A DNA stretch of 64,000 nt from contig NZ_BMNE01000010.1 of the NCBI RefSeq assembly GCF_014646295.1, positions 1 through 64,000 of the forward strand. Reading direction: 5' to 3'. Below are positions 51,448-59,860 of the stretch, piece by piece. The position numbers and the translations under genes were made by a program. The notes under the pieces are model-generated. The model saw only the letters and a list, made by a program, of their open reading frames with translations. It did no database searches and was not told the DNA's origin. Position 1 is the stretch's first letter, and each line of letters begins with the position of its first letter. This stretch comes from Nocardia rhizosphaerihabitans. Its GTDB lineage: Bacteria; Actinomycetota; Actinomycetes; Mycobacteriales; Mycobacteriaceae.

Positions 51448-52755
51448 ATGTCGGCTGGATCACATTTGCTCACCGCGTCGATCTCGGAACCGGTGCACGC
51501 CGAGCGCGCCCGGATCGTCGGCTGCGCCTACGACCACGCCGACGACATCGCCGACGACGTGATGACCAAGCTGCGCGCCGAGCTGCCCGGCTACGGGACC
51601 GCCGACCCCGGCTTCCTCGCCGACGTGCACGACCAGCTGGCCCGGCTCAGCCGCACCGGCCTCGGCGCGCTGCTCGAGCGCAAGCGGGTCACCCCGGCCG
51701 ATGTCACCTACGCCAGGCAGGCCGCCGCGCGGCGGGCGCGCTCGGGTCTGCCGCTGGTCGACTACATCGCCGCGTTCCGGCTGGGTCAGCGCGCCATCTG
51801 GAAATCGCTGCTCGCCCACGCGGGCGACACCGAGGCGGGCCGCGAGGCCGTGTTGTCGCTGGCCGGTCCGCTGGCCCGCTACACCGACCTGATCAGCACC
51901 CAGGCCACCGACGCCTACCTGGAGTTCCAGCAGTACGTGGCGGCCGAATCGGGCCGCGACAGCCAGGCGCTGATGGACACGTTGCTCGAGGGAACGCTGC
52001 CCGCGGGCGGGCCGCACCTGTCGGTGGCCACCGCGCACGGGATCGGCGCCGATCGCACCACGCCGCTGGTTGTCGTGACCGCCGTCGTGCTCGACGGGTC
52101 CGCCGACGGAGGCGCTGAGACAAGGCAATTGGTGTCGGCCGCCGCGGCGCGGGTCGGCGTCAACGGGTTGCGCACGCTCTCGGTGGTGCGTGGCGGGGAG
52201 ATCGTGGCGATTCCCGCGCTGGGGCGTGACGGTTCCGCCGAGCACCTGTGCGAACGACTGCGCGCGATGCGCGAGGAGCTCGCCGCCGAGGGCATCGCGC
52301 TCGCCGTCGGCGTGAGCACCGCGGTCACCGAGGTCGCCCAGATTCCGCGCGCCTACCGGCAGGCCCAGGCCGCGCTCGCTCTGCTGCCCGAGGACGGCGG
52401 CGTCCTCGCACTGCCGCAGATGACGCCGTTCCGGTACCTGCTGCTGCGGGCCGACGACACCACCCGCCAGCTCGTCGACCCGCGCATCGGCAGCGCGCTG
52501 GCCGACGACCGCGCCCGCGGCGGCTCGCTGGCCGAGACCATCCGCGCCTTCGCCGCCGCCGACATGAACCTGCGCGAGGCCGCCGACACCCTGCGGATCC
52601 ACCTGAACACCGCCAAGTACCGGCTCGGGCGGATCCAGGAGCTCACCGGCCGCAATGTGCGCAGCGTCAACGACCTGGTCGAACTGCTGGTGGCGATCGA
52701 GCTGCAGACCGGGCAGTCGGGTCGGCACGGTGCGGCTGTTATAAACGAGGCATGA
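51448..52755 (+). CDS. PucR/CdaR family transcriptional regulator
   Basis: A 435-residue regulator. The N-terminal 170 residues are helical (RsbRD-like region, VTPADVTYARQAAARRAR), the middle has a GGDEF-related fold, and the C-terminus is the PucR helix-turn-helix (MNLREAADTLRIHLNTAKYR, then LGRIQELTGRNVRSVNDLVEL). Relatives activate or repress purine, amino acid or polyketide-related genes. It is divergent from the liv transporter operon, the likely target. Its stop overlaps the hisI start by ATGA, so the two are translated together. Confidence 0.85.
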   Translation: MSAGSHLLTASISEPVHAERARIVGCAYDHADDIADDVMTKLRAELPGYGTADPGFLADVHDQLARLSRTGLGALLERKRVTPADVTYARQAAARRARSGLPLVDYIAAFRLGQRAIWKSLLAHAGDTEAGREAVLSLAGPLARYTDLISTQATDAYLEFQQYVAAESGRDSQALMDTLLEGTLPAGGPHLSVATAHGIGADRTTPLVVVTAVVLDGSADGGAETRQLVSAAAARVGVNGLRTLSVVRGGEIVAIPALGRDGSAEHLCERLRAMREELAAEGIALAVGVSTAVTEVAQIPRAYRQAQAALALLPEDGGVLALPQMTPFRYLLLRADDTTRQLVDPRIGSALADDRARGGSLAETIRAFAAADMNLREAADTLRIHLNTAKYRLGRIQELTGRNVRSVNDLVELLVAIELQTGQSGRHGAAVINEA

Positions 52756-53096
52756 GCCTGGATCCCGCCATCGCCGCACGCCTCAAGCGCAACGAGGCGG
52801 GTCTGGTCGCCGCCGTCGCCCAGGAGAAGTCGACCGGCGACGTGCTGATGATGGCGTGGATGGACGACGAGGCGCTGGCCAGGACCATCGAAACCCGCAA
52901 GGGCACTTACTATTCGCGCTCGCGTCAGCAGTACTGGGTCAAGGGCGAGACCTCCGGCCACACCCAGTACGTGCACGAGGTGCGCCTGGACTGCGACGGC
53001 GACACGATCCTGCTGATCGTCGACCAGGAGGGCGCGGCCTGCCACACCGGCACCCACACCTGCTTCGACACCGACGTGCTGCTCGCCGCCGACTAG
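52752..53096 (+). CDS. hisI: Phosphoribosyl-AMP cyclohydrolase
   Basis: A 114-residue metal enzyme that opens the adenine ring of phosphoribosyl-AMP, the third step of histidine synthesis. It is the short form without the HisE part. The zinc and magnesium ligands are in YYSRSRQQYWVKGETSGHTQYV, DCDGDT and GAACHTGTHTCF. In M. tuberculosis it directly follows hisF; here about 8.8 kb of other genes lie between. It has no promoter of its own that I can see, because its start lies in the PucR gene. Confidence 0.95.
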   Translation: MSLDPAIAARLKRNEAGLVAAVAQEKSTGDVLMMAWMDDEALARTIETRKGTYYSRSRQQYWVKGETSGHTQYVHEVRLDCDGDTILLIVDQEGAACHTGTHTCFDTDVLLAAD

Positions 53097-53560
53097 TCGC
53101 CGTCCTCGGCGAGCACCCGGTTCAGCCGGTCCGACAGGGTCTCCCCGAGCTCGGCCAGCTGGGCGGTCTGCTCGGCGTCGAGACAGTCCAGGACCAGTCT
53201 GCGCACGGCGTCCACATACCCGGGCGTAGCCTCGAGCACCTTCTCGAAACCGGCATCGGTGAGCACCGCATGCACCCCGCGCCTGCCCGCGGTCGAGTCG
53301 CGGCGGGCCCACCCCAGCCGCTCCAGCTTGGAGACCACATGCGACAGGCGCGATAGCGACGCATTTGCTTTGTGGGCGAGGTCACTCAATTGCAGGCGAT
53401 GGCCCGCTTCCTCGGAGAGCAGGCTCAGCACCCGGAACTCGAAATGGGTCAGCCCGGACTCCCGCTGTAAGCGGGTGTCCAATGCGCCCGGGATCCGGGC
53501 CATGAGCGCCACGATCGCCTGCCACGCGCGCTGTTCGACGGGGTCGAGCCACTGGGTCAT
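53093..53560 (-). CDS. MarR family transcriptional regulator
   Basis: A 155-residue winged-helix regulator. The recognition region is LSDLAHKANASLSRLSHVVSKLERLGWARR and the wing STAGRRGVHAVLTDAG, as in MarR proteins that act as dimers. Related ones respond to phenolic or oxidative compounds. ATG 53560 is chosen; GTG 53569 would add three residues. Its stop overlaps the hisI stop on the other strand. Target unknown; the next gene on the same strand is a membrane protein 171 bases upstream. Confidence 0.85.
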   Translation of the reverse strand: MTQWLDPVEQRAWQAIVALMARIPGALDTRLQRESGLTHFEFRVLSLLSEEAGHRLQLSDLAHKANASLSRLSHVVSKLERLGWARRDSTAGRRGVHAVLTDAGFEKVLEATPGYVDAVRRLVLDCLDAEQTAQLAELGETLSDRLNRVLAEDGD

Positions 53561-53731
53561 CGCCTGCACTGCCTCGCGGTCGGACGGCAGGGCTGATGTA
53601 CTGGGGCGCGCACCGAACCGAGTTTGCCACGACGTCGCTGTGGCGTCCGCGAGTTGGTGGCGGTCGTGAGGTCACTCACAGCGTCGTGAGCGAACTATCG
53701 CGCGGGCGCTAGGGTTTCGTGCGCCGCTGTC

Positions 53732-54295
53732 CTACCGCTCGTCCGTGACGAGCGGTGACTGCGACGTCGTGGCGGACTTGGCCGCCTTGCGGCGGGTGAG
53801 GCCCCGCTTGCCCATCAGGGCGAGGATGAGCAGGAAGATCACCCCTGCCACGATGGCGCCGACGAGGCAGGCGCCGCGGAAGGCGGGGGCGTCGACGTCG
53901 AGGATGCGCTGACCGGCGTGGGCGGCGTTGTTGCCGCCGAGCACGATCGTGAGGGTCATCAGGTTGGGCAGCGCGGCGAGCAGGGCGATGATCACCGCTG
54001 CGCCCGCGATGAACTTGCCGCCCTTGCGTTTCCACATCCGCACGGCGAGCAGCAACAGCAGCAGCGGCACCAGCGTGAACACCAGGCCGTAGACCAGGCC
54101 CCACCAGATGCCCTGGCTGAAGCTGCCGTGCACAGTGCTCGCCAGCCGCTGTGCCCACCAGCGTGGGATGAACGCCGCCAGGACGAAGTAGGCGATCACC
54201 AGGACGGCGGCCGTGGCGACCGTGATGATCGCCCGATTGCGCCACACGATCGCCGTGGGCTTCTGACCGCTCGACTGCACCTCGCCGGTTGTCAT
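53732..54295 (-). CDS. Four-helix membrane protein, unknown function
   Basis: A 187-residue protein with four membrane helices, at about residues 21-43, 62-84, 93-117 and 143-162, and a basic C-terminal tail (KRGLTRRKAAKS). The first loop contains AFIPRWWAQRLASTVHGSF, which recurs in related actinobacterial permease-like proteins. There is no transport motif or conserved charged residue in the helices. I do not recognise a family with a known role. It lies between the MarR and peroxiredoxin genes on the same strand. Confidence 0.65.
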   Translation of the reverse strand: MTTGEVQSSGQKPTAIVWRNRAIITVATAAVLVIAYFVLAAFIPRWWAQRLASTVHGSFSQGIWWGLVYGLVFTLVPLLLLLLAVRMWKRKGGKFIAGAAVIIALLAALPNLMTLTIVLGGNNAAHAGQRILDVDAPAFRGACLVGAIVAGVIFLLILALMGKRGLTRRKAAKSATTSQSPLVTDER

Positions 54296-54362
54296 GGCCC
54301 CAGCGTAGATGCGGTCACGGTGCCGGACGCCGATCCGGCGCCCGGCGTTTCCGGATCGGTTG

Positions 54363-54833
54363 CTACTCGCCTGTCGTCGCGCGGGCGCGCAGGAAGGCCA
54401 GCGCCTCGTCCGCGTGCACGGCCGCGCGGAGTTCGCCGGTCACGACCTTCAGGATCGTGCGGTCGGTGTCGATGACGAAGGTGTGCCGCTTGACCGGGGC
54501 GAGTTTGCCGAGCAGGCCGCGCTTGACGCCGAACGCCGCGGCGACCGCGCCGTCGGCGTCGGAGAGCACCGGGTAGTCCAGGCGCTGCTTGGTGGCGAAA
54601 CCGGCCTGCACCTCGGTGCTGTCGGTACTGATGCCCGCGCACGAGGCGCCGATGGCGGCGAACTCCGCGCTCAGATCACGGAAGTGGCAGGCCTCGGCCG
54701 TGCACACCGGGGTGTTGGCCGCCGGGTAGAAGAACAGCACGAGCGGGCCGTCGGCGAGCAAGCCGTCGAGCGAGCGGAGCTGGGCGGACTGGTCGGGGAG
54801 CTCGAACTGCGGAGCGCGCTGGCCTGGCTGCAT
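54363..54833 (-). CDS. bcp: Peroxiredoxin, Bcp type
   Basis: A 156-residue thiol peroxidase that reduces hydroperoxides in the cytoplasm. The thioredoxin-like fold carries the peroxidatic cysteine in NTPVCTAEAC and a second in the same segment, with the preceding FFYPAANTPV block, and the C-terminal arginine position (RHTFVID) is kept. The CxxxxC arrangement fits an atypical 2-Cys Bcp/PrxQ enzyme. It stands where bcpB (Rv1608c) stands in M. tuberculosis, upstream of trpE on the other strand. Confidence 0.88.
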   Translation of the reverse strand: MQPGQRAPQFELPDQSAQLRSLDGLLADGPLVLFFYPAANTPVCTAEACHFRDLSAEFAAIGASCAGISTDSTEVQAGFATKQRLDYPVLSDADGAVAAAFGVKRGLLGKLAPVKRHTFVIDTDRTILKVVTGELRAAVHADEALAFLRARATTGE

Positions 54834-54952
54834 GACCCGACCCTATCGACCGGCCGCCGAGCGCGAAAGATCCCCGTCCGCCGAGGCGAACGGGGACCGG
54901 GTTCGTGATCGGCAGGTACCGCCCCCGACGGACCGCACCCGCCGGGCGGTGC

Positions 54953-55228
54953 CTAGCGCTCGAGCAAGGCCGCGATCGCCGGGTTACGGATCTCCATCAC
55001 GTCGAGAATGCCGTGGACACGCAGCATCGGCTCCAGTTGCCGGATCCGGTGGCAGTGCGCGGCGTACTCGTCCGGGTAGGTCTTCTCGTCCAGGTCCTGC
55101 ATCTCTTTGGCGTAGGTGACGAACGACGTGAGCGCGCTGGCCGTCGACTGCTGGCCGGGACCGTAGTGCTGCTGCGACGGGACGACCGACCGGCCGTCCT
55201 GTGCGCCCTGATGCGAGTGGTACAACAT
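54953..55228 (-). CDS. Small conserved-looking protein divergent from trpE, unknown function
   Basis: A 91-residue hydrophilic protein beginning MLYHSHQGAQDG. It has a glutamine- and proline-containing first third and a helical second part (FVTYAKEMQDLDEKTYPDEY, then HRIRQLEPMLRVHGI), with several histidines. There is no membrane segment. A GAGAGGAGC ribosome site directly before ATG 55228 supports this start over several upstream in-frame codons. It shares a 133-base divergent gap with trpE. I do not recognise it. Confidence 0.65.
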   Translation of the reverse strand: MLYHSHQGAQDGRSVVPSQQHYGPGQQSTASALTSFVTYAKEMQDLDEKTYPDEYAAHCHRIRQLEPMLRVHGILDVMEIRNPAIAALLER

Positions 55229-55361
55229 TGCTCCTCTCGGGGAAAGGGATACCGCATGCGACATGGAACGCGCGCGAGTGTAGTGATGGCGATCACCCCG
55301 TCTGACGGCGCGGGGTCGGGTCAGCGCACGGGTGCCGCGGCACGCCTGGGATGATGGGCTC

Positions 55362-56900
55362 ATGCAGGGCGCGTCGATACCAACCACCACGACCCGCGAC
55401 CAGTTCCGGCTGCTCGCCGCCGAGCACCGGGTCGTCCCGGTGACCCGAAAGGTGCTGGCGGACTCCGAAACTCCGCTTTCGGCCTACCGCAAGCTGGCCG
55501 ACGACCGGCCGGGCACCTTCCTGTTCGAGTCCGCCGAGAACGGGCGGTCGTGGTCGCGCTGGTCGTTCATCGGCGCGGGCAGTCCGTCGGCGCTGACCGT
55601 CGTCGACGGCGAGGCGACCTGGCTCGGCGCGGTACCGGCCGACGCCCCCTCCGGCGGTGATCCGCTGCGCGCGCTGCACGAGACCCTCGAGGTGCTGCGC
55701 ACCGAACGCCTGCCCGGCCTGCCGCCGCTGACCGGCGGCCTGGTCGGCTACCTCGGCTACGACGCGGTGCGCCGGATCGAACGGCTGCCCGAGCTGGCCG
55801 CCGACGATCTGCAGCTGCCCGAACTCGTCCTGATGCTGGCCACCGACCTGGCGGCGTTCGACCACCACGAGGGCGCGATCACCCTCATCGCCAACGCGGT
55901 GAACTGGAACGGCACCGACGAGAACGCCGACGCCGCCTACGACGACGCCGTCGCCCGGCTCGACCGGATGACCGCCGCGCTGGCCACCCCCGCGCCGTCG
56001 ACGGTGTCGGTCTTCGACCAGCCGGAGCCGCAGTTCCTGCGCAGGCGCACCACCGAGGAATTCGGTGCCGGTGTGCTGCGGCTGATCAAGGAGATCGAGG
56101 CGGGCGAGGCATTCCAGGTGGTGCTCTCGCAGCGCTTCGAGATGGACTACACCGGTTCGCCGCTGGCGGTCTACCGGATGCTGCGTGCCTCGAACCCGAG
56201 CCCGTATATGTACCTGATGCACATCCCCGACGGCGACGGCGGCACCGCGTTCTCGATCGTCGGCTCCAGCCCCGAATCGCTGGTCACCGTGAAGGACGGG
56301 GTCGCCACGACCCATCCGATCGCGGGCACCCGCTGGCGCGGGCACAGCGCCGAGGACGACATCCTGCTCGAGAAGGACCTCCTGGCCGACGAGAAGGAGA
56401 ACGCCGAGCACCTGATGCTCGTCGACCTGGGTCGCAACGACCTGGGCCGGGTCTGCCGCCCCGGCACCGTGCGGGTCACCCAGTACCGCCACGTCGAGCG
56501 CTACAGCCACGTCATGCACCTGGTCTCGACGGTGTCCGGGCAGCTCGCCGAGGGCAAGATCGCGCTCGACGCGGTGCAGGCCTGCTTCCCGGCCGGCACG
56601 CTGTCGGGCGCGCCGAAGGTGCGGGCGATGGAGCTGATCGAGGAACTGGAACCGACCAGGCGCGGCGTCTACGGCGGCGTCGTCGGCTACCTCGACTTCG
56701 CCGGTGACGCCGACACCGCCATCGCCATCCGCACCGCGCTGCTCAAGGACGGCACCGCCTACGTGCAGGCCGGTGCCGGCGTGGTCGCCGACTCCGATCC
56801 CGTCTACGAGGACACCGAGGCCCGCAACAAGGCCATGGCGGTGCTCAAGGCAATCGCGGCGGCCCAGACCCTGCGCACCTATGAGGGCGGCGACTCGTGA
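55362..56900 (+). CDS. trpE: Anthranilate synthase component I
   Basis: A 512-residue chorismate-using enzyme that makes anthranilate with the TrpG subunit, which is not encoded in this window. The inhibitor-binding N-terminal LFESAENG (LLES-like motif) is present, and the C-terminal active site has FQVVLSQRFEM, GSSPESLV, HPIAGTRWRG, DLGRNDLGRV and FPAGTLSGAPKVRAMELI. The length fits actinobacterial TrpE. ATG 55362 is chosen at the start of homology. It is followed by a GTGA overlap with the membrane-protein gene. I see no leader peptide with tryptophan codons. Confidence 0.95.
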   Translation: MQGASIPTTTTRDQFRLLAAEHRVVPVTRKVLADSETPLSAYRKLADDRPGTFLFESAENGRSWSRWSFIGAGSPSALTVVDGEATWLGAVPADAPSGGDPLRALHETLEVLRTERLPGLPPLTGGLVGYLGYDAVRRIERLPELAADDLQLPELVLMLATDLAAFDHHEGAITLIANAVNWNGTDENADAAYDDAVARLDRMTAALATPAPSTVSVFDQPEPQFLRRRTTEEFGAGVLRLIKEIEAGEAFQVVLSQRFEMDYTGSPLAVYRMLRASNPSPYMYLMHIPDGDGGTAFSIVGSSPESLVTVKDGVATTHPIAGTRWRGHSAEDDILLEKDLLADEKENAEHLMLVDLGRNDLGRVCRPGTVRVTQYRHVERYSHVMHLVSTVSGQLAEGKIALDAVQACFPAGTLSGAPKVRAMELIEELEPTRRGVYGGVVGYLDFAGDADTAIAIRTALLKDGTAYVQAGAGVVADSDPVYEDTEARNKAMAVLKAIAAAQTLRTYEGGDS

Positions 56901-57583
56901 CCGACGCTCCCGCGCCTGCCCCCGCTGCCAAGCCGGTCGTCCCGGTGGCGCTGCTGGCGCTGGCGGCGGCGGGGCTGTGGGCGTCGTCGCGGATGACCTG
57001 GGTGACGGTGCACTCCGCCGACGGGCTCACCGAACCGCGCACCGACGACCTCGACGGCGCCACCTGGTTCGGCGCGCTCACCCCGCTGGCCCTGGTGCTG
57101 GTCGCCTCGATCGCCGCGGTGTTCGCGGTCAAGGGCGGACTGCGCCAGCTGCTGGGCGTGGTGATCGCGGTGGTCGCCGCGGTCGCCGCGGTACCCGGGT
57201 TCGCGCTGGTCGTGGGGGAGGGGCGGACCGCTGAACGAGCGGGCCAGCTGGCCGAGCTGCCGGTGCGCGCTGTCGTCAGCAGCGCCGACGTGCACCCGGC
57301 GCCCGCGGTCCTGTCGATCCTCGCCGCGGCGCTCGCGCTGGTCGCCGGAGTCCTGCTCACCCGCCGGACCGGGGAGAACGCCCAGCTCTCCGGTACCTAC
57401 GACAATCCGGTGTTCCGCCGTGCCGACGCCAGCGCCCAGGTGAGCAAGCAGCGCGACGAGACCGGCACCTCCGCGCCGCTGTCGGACCGGGTGCTGTGGG
57501 ACGCGCTCGACGCGGGCACCGACCCGACCGACACCGCCGAGGGACCGGACGACGACGGCAAGTCGCCCGGCCGCACGCCGTGA
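56897..57583 (+). CDS. Trp-region conserved membrane protein (TIGR02234 family)
   Basis: A 228-residue protein with four membrane helices, at about residues 10-30, 65-85, 90-115 and 130-155, and a polar cytoplasmic-type tail. It is the membrane protein always found between trpE and trpC in mycobacteria and relatives (Rv1610 in M. tuberculosis). The motif SRMTWVTVHSADGL after the first helix is typical. Its function is unknown; a role in tryptophan transport or sensing is only a guess from linkage. The GTG start overlaps the trpE stop. Confidence 0.82.
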   Translation: MTDAPAPAPAAKPVVPVALLALAAAGLWASSRMTWVTVHSADGLTEPRTDDLDGATWFGALTPLALVLVASIAAVFAVKGGLRQLLGVVIAVVAAVAAVPGFALVVGEGRTAERAGQLAELPVRAVVSSADVHPAPAVLSILAAALALVAGVLLTRRTGENAQLSGTYDNPVFRRADASAQVSKQRDETGTSAPLSDRVLWDALDAGTDPTDTAEGPDDDGKSPGRTP

Positions 57584-57600
57584 CCCGCCGCAGCTCCACC

Positions 57601-57688
57601 GCAGTGACGCCGGGCTGCTCCGCAGCAGTGACGCCGGGCTGCTCCGCAGCAGTGACCCCCGGCACCCCCGCCGCAGTGACACGCGCGG
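57601..57688 (+). repeat. 24-bp tandem repeat before trpC
   Basis: Two identical 24-base units (57601-57624 and 57625-57648) are followed by a diverged third (57649-57672) and a partial fourth. Each unit starts with GCAGTGAC. The array lies in the 196-base gap between the trp membrane protein and trpC, upstream of the probable trpC promoter. Confidence 0.8.
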
Positions 57689-57696
57689 CGGCCATT

Positions 57697-57779
57697 TATT
57701 CTTGTCCAGCATCGGTGAGACAGCGCCTGAGGGGACTCTCAGGTGAGAAGTTCGTCTCCCCAGAAAGGATTCGAGCCAG
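57697..57779 (+). promoter_or_regulatory. Probable trpC promoter and leader
   Basis: A TATTCT -10 hexamer at 57697-57702 would start a leader of about 70 bases before trpC. The leader can form a hairpin from CCTGAG (57726-57731) and CTCAGG (57738-57743), and alternatives from overlapping GAGA and TCTC segments further on. A GAAAGGA ribosome site precedes trpC. The trpCBA genes can therefore be transcribed apart from trpE. Confidence 0.5.
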
Positions 57780-58601
57780 ATGACGGTACTCGACTCGATT
57801 CTCGACGGGGTTCGGGCGGATGTTGCCGCTCGCGAAGCCCTCCTCGATTTTCAGGCGATCAAAGCCGCAGCGGCCGCCGCCAAGGCGCCGCTGAACGCAG
57901 CCGCCGCGTTGCACGAGGACGGGATCGGTGTCATCGCCGAGGTGAAGCGTGCCAGCCCCTCCAAGGGCGCGCTGGCCGACATCCCGGACCCGGCCGTGCT
58001 GGCCAAGGCCTACGAAGACGGTGGCGCGCGCATCATCAGCGTGCTCACCGAGGGCCGCCGCTTCGGTGGCTCCCTCGACGACCTCGACGCCGTCCGGGCC
58101 GCCGTGAACATCCCGGTCCTGCGCAAGGACTTCGTCGTCGGCCCGTACCAGATCCACGAGGCTCGTGCCCACGGCGCCGACGTGATCCTGCTGATCGTGG
58201 CCGCGCTCGAGCAGGACGTGCTGTCCTCGCTGATCGACCGCACCGAATCACTGGGTATGACTGCCCTGGTGGAAGTGCACACCGAGGAAGAGGCTGATCG
58301 CGCGCTGGAAGCGGGCGCGTCGGTGATCGGTGTCAACGCGCGCAACCTCAAGACCCTGGAAGTGGACCGCGACGTGTTCGCGCGGATCGCGCCCGGCCTG
58401 CCGTCGGAGGTCATCCGGGTCGCCGAGTCCGGCATCCGCGGCACCGCCGACCTGCTGGCCTACGCCGGTGCGGGCGCCGACGCGGTGCTCGTCGGCGAGG
58501 GCCTGGTGACCAGCGGCAACCCGCGCGCTGCGGTGTCGGAGCTGGTGACCGCGGGCACCCACCCGTCCTGCCCGAAGCCGGCCAGGCGGAGCATCCGATG
58601 A
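57780..58601 (+). CDS. trpC: Indole-3-glycerol-phosphate synthase
   Basis: A 273-residue TIM-barrel enzyme that closes the indole ring from CdRP. It has IGVIAEVKRASPSKGALADI, LRKDFVVGPYQIHEARAHGAD, ALVEVHTEEEADRAL, IGVNARNLKTLEVD and VAESGIRGTADL, with the catalytic lysines and glutamates in place. There is no fused TrpF domain; the isomerase step is presumably supplied by PriA. Its stop overlaps trpB by ATGA. Confidence 0.96.
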   Translation: MTVLDSILDGVRADVAAREALLDFQAIKAAAAAAKAPLNAAAALHEDGIGVIAEVKRASPSKGALADIPDPAVLAKAYEDGGARIISVLTEGRRFGGSLDDLDAVRAAVNIPVLRKDFVVGPYQIHEARAHGADVILLIVAALEQDVLSSLIDRTESLGMTALVEVHTEEEADRALEAGASVIGVNARNLKTLEVDRDVFARIAPGLPSEVIRVAESGIRGTADLLAYAGAGADAVLVGEGLVTSGNPRAAVSELVTAGTHPSCPKPARRSIR

Positions 58602-59860
58602 GCGCGCTGCCCCAGGCGAGTGCGGGCGTCGCCCAGCACAGCGACTACGAACCCGATGCGGGCGGCCACTTCGGCGTCTACGGCGGACGGCACGTCCCCG
58701 AGGCGCTGATGGCGGTGATCGAGGAGGTCACGGCCGAGTACGACAAGGTCCGCTCCGACCACAGCTTCCTCGACGAGCTCGACCGGCTGCAGCGCGACTA
58801 CACCGGCCGTCCGTCGCCGGTGTTCGAATGCCTCAACCTGGCCGAACACGCCGGCGGCGCGCGGATCTTCCTCAAGCGCGAGGATCTCAACCACACCGGC
58901 TCGCACAAGATCAACAATGTGCTCGGCCAGGCGCTGCTCGCCAAGCGGATGGGCAAGACCCGCGTCATCGCCGAGACCGGTGCAGGCCAGCACGGCGTCG
59001 CGACCGCGACCGCGTGCGCGCTGCTCGGCCTGAACTGCGTGATCTACATGGGCGCGGTCGACACCGCCCGCCAGGCGCTGAACGTGGCCCGCATGCGGCT
59101 GCTCGGCGCCGAGGTGATCTCGGTGACCACCGGTTCGCAGACCCTCAAGGACGCCATCAACGAGGCGCTGCGCGACTGGGTCTCCAACGCCGACGACACC
59201 TACTACTGCTTCGGCACCGCCGCGGGCCCGCACCCGTTCCCGCTGATGGTGCGCGATTTCCAGCGCATCATCGGGATCGAGGCGCGCCAGCAGATCCAGG
59301 AGCGCACGGGCAGGCTGCCCGAGGCGGTCGTGGCCTGCGTCGGCGGCGGCTCCAACGCCATCGGCATCTTCCACGCCTTCATCCCCGACGCGGGTGTGCG
59401 GCTGATCGGGTACGAGGCGGCCGGTGACGGCGTCGAGACCGGTCGGCACGCGGCCACCTTCACCGGCGGCACGCCGGGCGCGTTCCAGGGCGCCTACTCG
59501 TACCTGCTGCAGGACGAGGACGGCCAGACCATCGAATCGCATTCGATCTCGGCCGGTCTCGACTATCCGGGCGTCGGCCCCGAGCACGCCCACCTCAAGG
59601 ACATCGGCCGCGCCGAGTACGAGCCGATCACCGACGTCGAGGCGATGGACGCGCTGCTGCTGCTCTCGCGCTCGGAGGGCATCATCCCGGCGATCGAGTC
59701 CGCGCATGCCGTGGCCGGCGCGCTGAAGCTCGGCAAGGAGCTCGGCAAGGGCGCGATCATCCTGGTCAACCTGTCCGGTCGCGGCGACAAGGACATGGAT
59801 ACCGCGGGCCGCTGGTTCGGTCTGTTCGACGACGACGCCGCCGAGGAGAACGCGAAGTGA
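58598..59860 (+). CDS. trpB: Tryptophan synthase beta subunit
   Basis: A 420-residue pyridoxal phosphate enzyme that joins indole to serine. The cofactor lysine lies in NHTGSHKINNVLGQ, the active-site glutamate in ETGAGQHGVATAT, and the phosphate loop in CVGGGSNAIG. It is the standard TrpB1 form that forms a complex with TrpA, which is encoded next with a GTGA overlap. Confidence 0.97.
   Translation: MSALPQASAGVAQHSDYEPDAGGHFGVYGGRHVPEALMAVIEEVTAEYDKVRSDHSFLDELDRLQRDYTGRPSPVFECLNLAEHAGGARIFLKREDLNHTGSHKINNVLGQALLAKRMGKTRVIAETGAGQHGVATATACALLGLNCVIYMGAVDTARQALNVARMRLLGAEVISVTTGSQTLKDAINEALRDWVSNADDTYYCFGTAAGPHPFPLMVRDFQRIIGIEARQQIQERTGRLPEAVVACVGGGSNAIGIFHAFIPDAGVRLIGYEAAGDGVETGRHAATFTGGTPGAFQGAYSYLLQDEDGQTIESHSISAGLDYPGVGPEHAHLKDIGRAEYEPITDVEAMDALLLLSRSEGIIPAIESAHAVAGALKLGKELGKGAIILVNLSGRGDKDMDTAGRWFGLFDDDAAEENAK

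Noticed and set aside
55229..55361. Possible trp attenuator leader before trpE
   Set aside because: No short frame with tandem tryptophan codons and no terminator hairpin pair are visible in this stretch.
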